Assembly: GCA_945983195.1 (NCBI GenBank)
Contig: CAMFSS010000043.1
Location: forward strand, 1 to 10,960
Source of the DNA: an uncultured Prevotellaceae bacterium
GTDB lineage: Bacteria > Bacteroidota > Bacteroidia > Bacteroidales > Muribaculaceae
DNA: 10,960 nt
Reading direction: 5' to 3'
A program made the position numbers and the translations under genes. This document shows, in pieces, positions 7,802 through 10,960 of the stretch. How positions within the stretch are numbered: the stretch's first letter is position 1; the number at the start of each line of letters is the position of its first letter. Below the pieces are notes generated by a model. That model had not been told where the DNA came from. It searched no databases and saw only the letters and a program-made list of their open reading frames with translations.

Positions 7802-10069
7802 TCAGTTCATTCGCGAAGCGGCGTTCACGCCCTTCACCTTCTTCACCTGCTTGCACAGAGCCGTAACCACATTGGTGTCCTCCACGAGTACGGTCAGCTC
7901 ACAACTGAAAACGCCCTCGTTGGCTGCAATGTTCAGTCCGCGAATGTTGATTGCCATATTGGTGGAGATAATATAGATAAGCTCCTGGAGTATTCCCATG
8001 CGGTCGATTCCTTCAATGTGGATTGAGGCAAGGAACTTCTCGCGCTTGGTGTCCCACTTGGTCGAGAGGAGGCGGCTTCCGAAACTGCTCTTGAGCCTCA
8101 TGGCATTAGGACAAGTGAGCTTGTGCACCACCACGTGGCGGTCGTCGTCGATATATCCCACCACATCGTCGCCGGGTATTGGGTGGCAGCACGGAGCTAT
8201 GATGTAGTTGCTCACGCCATTCTCGGTGGTGAGCACGTAGGTCTTCTTCTTGTCGATGCTCTCGTCGACGGTTGTCACGGTGTCCTCCTCGGCAGCCGGA
8301 GCCTTAGGCTTCGCCGCAAACGGGTTGCGGAGAATCTTCGAGAACAATCCGCCACCCTGCGCCGACTGCTGCTTGCCCTTGAGGCGGTTAATCATATTGT
8401 CGCTGAGCGCGATTTCGTTGCACCCAATCATGAAGAACAGGTCGTCGCGGTGCTGTATGTGCTCCATCGAGAGCACTTTGGTGATTATGTTGTTGTCCGG
8501 CTCAAGTCCGTTCTGCTGAAGGAATGCATTGAACTCCTTCTCGCCGCGCTCTATCACTGCACGGCGGTCGCGGCGCAATGCTGCACGCAGGCGCGTCTTT
8601 CCTTTGGCTGTGGCAAGGAAGTTAATCCACTCGGGCTGCGGCTGCTGCGAATGTGATGTGAGCACCTCCACCTGGTCGCCGCTTTGCAGCTTCTGCGACA
8701 GCGGCACAAGCTTGTGGTTCACCTTTCCGGCGATGCAGTGTGTGCCTATCTCGGAGTGCAGATAGAAAGCCACATCGAGCACAGTGGCGTTGACGGGCAG
8801 CGTTATCAGCTCGCCCTTGGGGGTGAAAATCACAATCTCGCTTGAAAACAGATTGAGCTTTATAGTGTCGAGGAAATCGAGTGCATTAGGCTCCGGATTC
8901 TCAAGAATGTCCTGAATGGTCTTCAGCCACGAAGCCAGCTCACTCTCCTCCTCGCCTTCACCGATTTTGTATTTCCAGTGTGCGGCAAATCCGCGCTCCG
9001 CCATCTCATTCATCTTCTCACTGCGTATCTGAATCTCTATCCAGTTGCCGTCGGGTCCCATCACGGTGAGGTGCAGCGCACGGTAGCCGTTGGCCTTGGG
9101 GGTACTGAGCCAGTCGCGGGTGCGGTCGGGGTGCAGTCGGTAGAGGTCGGTGATTTCAGAGTAGATGTTCCAGCACAGCTTCTTCTCGTCGGCTTCGTTG
9201 TCGCACTTGAACACAATGCGGGCAGCATAAAGGTCGTAGACCTCTTCGAATGGAATGCGCTTCGACTCCATCTTGTTCCAGATGGAATAAGCCGACTTCA
9301 CACGGGCTGTCATTTCATATTTCAGCCCCATGGCATCGAGGCGTTCACGCACCGGAGCGGCAAACTTCTCATACACCGAGTTGCGGTGCTCGGCGGTGGC
9401 AGCTATCTGCTCATTGATCTGCTTGTAGATTTCGGGGTGTTCATACTTGAAGCTCAAGTCTTCAAGCTCAGTCTTTATGGCGAATAGACCGAGGCGGTGG
9501 GCAAGCGGCGCATATATGTAGAGCGTCTCGCCGGCAATCTTGTACTGCTTGCTTGGCAGCATTGAGCCGAGTGTGCGCATATTGTGCAGGCGGTCGGCCA
9601 TCTTGATGAGTATCACACGAATGTCGTTGTTCATCGTCAGCAGCAGCTTGCGGAAGTTCTCAGCCTGCGCCGATGCACGGTCGCCGAAGATTCCTCCCGA
9701 AATTTTCGTCAATCCGTCGACAATCTGCGCTATCTTCTTGCCAAACTGCGATTCAATGTCCTCTACCGTATAGTCGGTGTCCTCTACCACATCATGAAGC
9801 AGGGCAGAGCAGATGGAAGTGGAGCCAAGACCTATCTCGTGACTCACGATTCGAGCCACGGCAATGGGGTGAAGAATGTAAGGCTCGCCTGAACGGCGGC
9901 GCACGCCCTTGTGAGCCTCGCGGGCAAACTTGAAGGCACGCTCAATGATTTCGACTTTCTTTCGGTGATTGCTCTGCAAGTAGCCTGAGAGCATTTCCTG
10001 AAAAGCCTTGTTTATCATTCTATCTTCCTCTTCGGGAGTAAATTTCTTCGTTTCCATAAGCATACCCAT
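7802..10069 (-). CDS. spoT: RelA/SpoT-type bifunctional (p)ppGpp synthetase/hydrolase
   Basis: This is a full-length 755-residue cytosolic Rel enzyme that makes ppGpp/pppGpp from ATP plus GDP/GTP and also hydrolyses it, driving the stringent response. The order is as expected. The HD hydrolase domain spans about 35-200, with H67, H92-D93 and E96-D97 in LLHDVVEDT, and N163 in ADRLHNMRT. The synthetase domain spans about 245-370, with D279 in YDLYAARIVF, the loop KANGYRALH at 325-333, and E345 in EIQIRS. The TGS domain is at about 411-472. A helical region and a low-complexity linker (about 560-610) follow, then a zinc-finger-type segment (APCCHP at 625-630, H649, C653) and an ACT domain (about 678-750). 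Because the hydrolase motifs are complete, it should be bifunctional, not RelA-like. Three ATGs lie close together (10069, 10063, 10057); the third gives METKKFTPEEEDRM and could equally be the true start. Upstream is a duplicated promoter-like repeat. Confidence 0.96.
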   Translation of the reverse strand: MGMLMETKKFTPEEEDRMINKAFQEMLSGYLQSNHRKKVEIIERAFKFAREAHKGVRRRSGEPYILHPIAVARIVSHEIGLGSTSICSALLHDVVEDTDYTVEDIESQFGKKIAQIVDGLTKISGGIFGDRASAQAENFRKLLLTMNNDIRVILIKMADRLHNMRTLGSMLPSKQYKIAGETLYIYAPLAHRLGLFAIKTELEDLSFKYEHPEIYKQINEQIAATAEHRNSVYEKFAAPVRERLDAMGLKYEMTARVKSAYSIWNKMESKRIPFEEVYDLYAARIVFKCDNEADEKKLCWNIYSEITDLYRLHPDRTRDWLSTPKANGYRALHLTVMGPDGNWIEIQIRSEKMNEMAERGFAAHWKYKIGEGEEESELASWLKTIQDILENPEPNALDFLDTIKLNLFSSEIVIFTPKGELITLPVNATVLDVAFYLHSEIGTHCIAGKVNHKLVPLSQKLQSGDQVEVLTSHSQQPQPEWINFLATAKGKTRLRAALRRDRRAVIERGEKEFNAFLQQNGLEPDNNIITKVLSMEHIQHRDDLFFMIGCNEIALSDNMINRLKGKQQSAQGGGLFSKILRNPFAAKPKAPAAEEDTVTTVDESIDKKKTYVLTTENGVSNYIIAPCCHPIPGDDVVGYIDDDRHVVVHKLTCPNAMRLKSSFGSRLLSTKWDTKREKFLASIHIEGIDRMGILQELIYIISTNMAINIRGLNIAANEGVFSCELTVLVEDTNVVTALCKQVKKVKGVNAASRMN

Positions 10070-10121
10070 TAAAATTCAATAATAAAACCTATCACAATTC
10101 TCGCATTCCGCAATTAATCTA

Positions 10122-10129
10122 CAAAAATA
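10122..10129 (-). promoter_or_regulatory. Probable proximal promoter -7 box for spoT
   Basis: TATTTTTG on the minus strand fits TAnnTTTG exactly. Transcription would begin near 10115, with a leader of about 46 nt to the first ATG. Nineteen bases upstream of the box lies TTTC (10152-10149), three of four matches to a TTTG -33 box. The box sits at the spoT-proximal end of the repeat copy 10122-10178. Confidence 0.5.
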
Positions 10130-10178
10130 TGAAAAATTTGCGCAAATCGAAAGCAGAGCACAAAATTTATTTTGATGC
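10122..10178. repeat. Tandem repeat, copy nearer to spoT
   Basis: Bases 10122-10174 align without gaps to 10195-10247, 73 bp away, with 5 mismatches over 53 bp; the inner 33 bp (10142-10174 and 10215-10247) are identical. After one extra A at 10175 the match runs on through TGC. This copy carries the palindrome ATTTGCGCAAAT (10136-10147) and a hairpin in which GCACAAAAT (10158-10166) pairs with ATTTTG-TGC (10169-10178), with one bulged base. It lies wholly in the gap between spoT and the MATE-type gene. Confidence 0.85.
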
Positions 10179-10194
10179 TATGCTGAGATGCCGC

Positions 10195-10202
10195 CAAATT
10201 TA
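10195..10202 (-). promoter_or_regulatory. Possible distal promoter -7 box for spoT
   Basis: TAAATTTG on the minus strand fits TAnnTTTG and lies exactly 73 bp from the proximal box, at the same place in the second repeat copy. The same TTTC occurs 19 bp upstream (10225-10222). A transcript from here would start near 10188 and carry a leader of about 120 nt that includes the hairpin of the first copy. Confidence 0.35.
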
Positions 10203-10230
10203 TCTAAAATTTGTGCAAATCGAAAGCAGA

Positions 10231-10250
10231 GCACAAAATTTATTTTGTGC
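10231..10250 (-). terminator. Perfect hairpin spanning the MATE-type stop codon
   Basis: GCACAAAAT and ATTTTGTGC are perfect inverted arms of 9 bp separated by two bases, with the TAA stop codon at the centre. On the minus strand the next bases are TCTGCTTTCG, so there is no U-tract. It may form the 3' end of the mRNA or weakly terminate transcription before spoT; an operator is another reading. Confidence 0.35.
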
Positions 10251-10960
10251 CTAAAGTAAAAACACACTGGTTTAGCCCCAAACTCCAATTCAGTCCGGCG
10301 ATACGTGGACCATCAGCCCTAATTATTACATTCATTTCATCACGGGCAGCATACGCCGTTATTTCAAGCCTGCGCCATCGAGCCTGTTCGCTTTGATATG
10401 GACGCAAAGCTTCCGACAATTCAGCCTTTACTCCCTCGGGCAAAGGACTCTCCGACACCGATTGTTGCAGCTTCATGGCATCTTTCCTACTTATGGAGGC
10501 AAAATACGCCTCATCATTTCCGGTGCTCGGAAACAGGCTCTTCCGGCACGCCAAAATCATAACCATAGTAGCAACCTCCCCTATTGCATACGCCAGACTG
10601 AAATGCAGCTTGGCAATATGCATCATCATGATTATCGCCGGTATCACCAGCAACGACTGGCACGAGCTTACAGCCACTGCCAGTGTAGAGCGATTAGTGA
10701 TTTGGTACACTCCCATTATCAAATAGTTGGCGGCTATGAGCGGCACTGCAACAACAAATTCTTGCAGCATCATCGCATCGTCTAAAGTCACATGGAAAAA
10801 ATCAGCATAGTGCTGTGGGAACAAGCATACGCCAGCCACCACACACAATTCTGCCACCATCACGAATGACACGGTGGTACGCAATGTAGTGCGATAGCCC
10901 CGACTATCGCCGCTGCCACGGAAAGCACGGTTGCGCAACTGCCACACCCGTCACGCACCG
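10240..10960 (-). CDS. C-terminal part of a MATE-type efflux transporter, 5' partial, probable frameshift
   Basis: The long frame (about 235 codons, open from 10950 to the TAA at 10242-10240) begins with GSGDSRGYRTTLRTT, the loop expected after membrane helix 8 of MATE exporters. Four more helices follow (about residues 24-43, 62-82, 92-110, 115-134), matching helices 9-12. MATE proteins export drugs or metabolites using Na+ or H+. A TGA at 10953-10951 closes this frame upstream, and the conserved motif that should precede it (TGVAVAQP, 10951-10928) is read in a different frame. This suggests a frameshift between 10930 and 10916, from gene decay or a sequence error. The GTG at 10947 is unlikely to be a true start. 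The last about 95 residues are not part of the MATE fold; the end (EMNVIIRADG, then GLNWSLGLNQCVFTLG) faintly recalls the edge strands of a HATPase_c_2-type domain. The last codons lie within a repeat copy. Confidence 0.7.

Larger units (their letters stand above)
10195..10250. repeat. Tandem repeat, copy overlapping the 3' end of the MATE-type gene
   Basis: This is the second copy of the 73-bp-period repeat. Its far end contains the last codons and the TAA stop (10240-10242) of the MATE-type gene. CAAATTT (10195-10201) and AAATTTG (10207-10213) also form a small inverted repeat, and the central palindrome of the other copy is broken here by one base (ATTTGTGCAAAT, 10209-10220). Confidence 0.85.

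Noticed and set aside
7797..7804. Perfect palindrome TGACGTCA overlapping the spoT stop codon
   Set aside because: An 8-bp palindrome is expected by chance in a window this size, and nothing around it suggests a binding site.
10136..10147. 12-bp palindrome ATTTGCGCAAAT as an operator
   Set aside because: The second repeat copy has the half-site broken by one base, so the symmetry is not conserved; I report it only as part of the repeat.
10122..10250. Two-copy repeat as the start of a CRISPR array
   Set aside because: There are only two copies, the inter-copy segment shares partial similarity at the promoter box, one copy overlaps a coding end, and no cas gene is present.
10945..10947. GTG as the true start of a 235-residue transporter protein
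   Set aside because: Such a start would leave only four of the twelve membrane helices of a MATE protein, and conserved upstream sequence is visible in another frame.

Overview
The window looks like chromosomal DNA from a member of the Bacteroidota, most likely a gut Bacteroidales (a Muribaculaceae-like genome is my guess from protein style and the mid-range GC of most genes; this is inference). The signs are a PorZ-type propeller protein of the type IX secretion system, a DUF4919-type exported protein, start codons without a clear Shine-Dalgarno sequence, and several matches to the Bacteroidota promoter -7 box TAnnTTTG in the gaps between genes. No tRNA, rRNA, insertion sequence or CRISPR array was seen.

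Layout. Bases 1-1998 (-) hold the N-terminal 666 residues of a PorZ-like protein whose 3' end lies outside the window. A 122-bp divergent promoter region separates it from a rightward pair: a Cof-type HAD phosphatase (2121-2969) and a membrane sensor histidine kinase (3019-4230). A bidirectional terminator hairpin at 4255-4290 closes this pair against a leftward block. Read in transcription order on the minus strand, that block is: the C-terminal part of a MATE-type transporter (10960-10240, entering from the right edge, apparently frameshifted), a full-length RelA/SpoT-type (p)ppGpp synthetase/hydrolase (10069-7802), a 7TM-HD phosphohydrolase of the PgpH type, predicted to degrade c-di-AMP (7711-5669), an unrecognised 164-residue membrane protein (5549-5055), and an exported DUF4919-like protein (5058-4342) that overlaps it by ATGA.

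How the genes fit together. The central theme is nucleotide second messengers: a (p)ppGpp enzyme followed by a predicted c-di-AMP phosphodiesterase, both built on HD hydrolase domains. A canonical intrinsic terminator sits between them, only 27 bp before the second start codon, so the downstream gene probably depends on read-through or on a promoter not recognised here. The most unusual non-coding structure is a 73-bp-period tandem duplication upstream of spoT (10122-10250). Each copy carries a hairpin, a conserved spacer and a TAnnTTTG box at the same offset, so it looks like a duplicated terminator/promoter module. I did not find a convincing new biological system; most genes are recognisable housekeeping or regulatory families.
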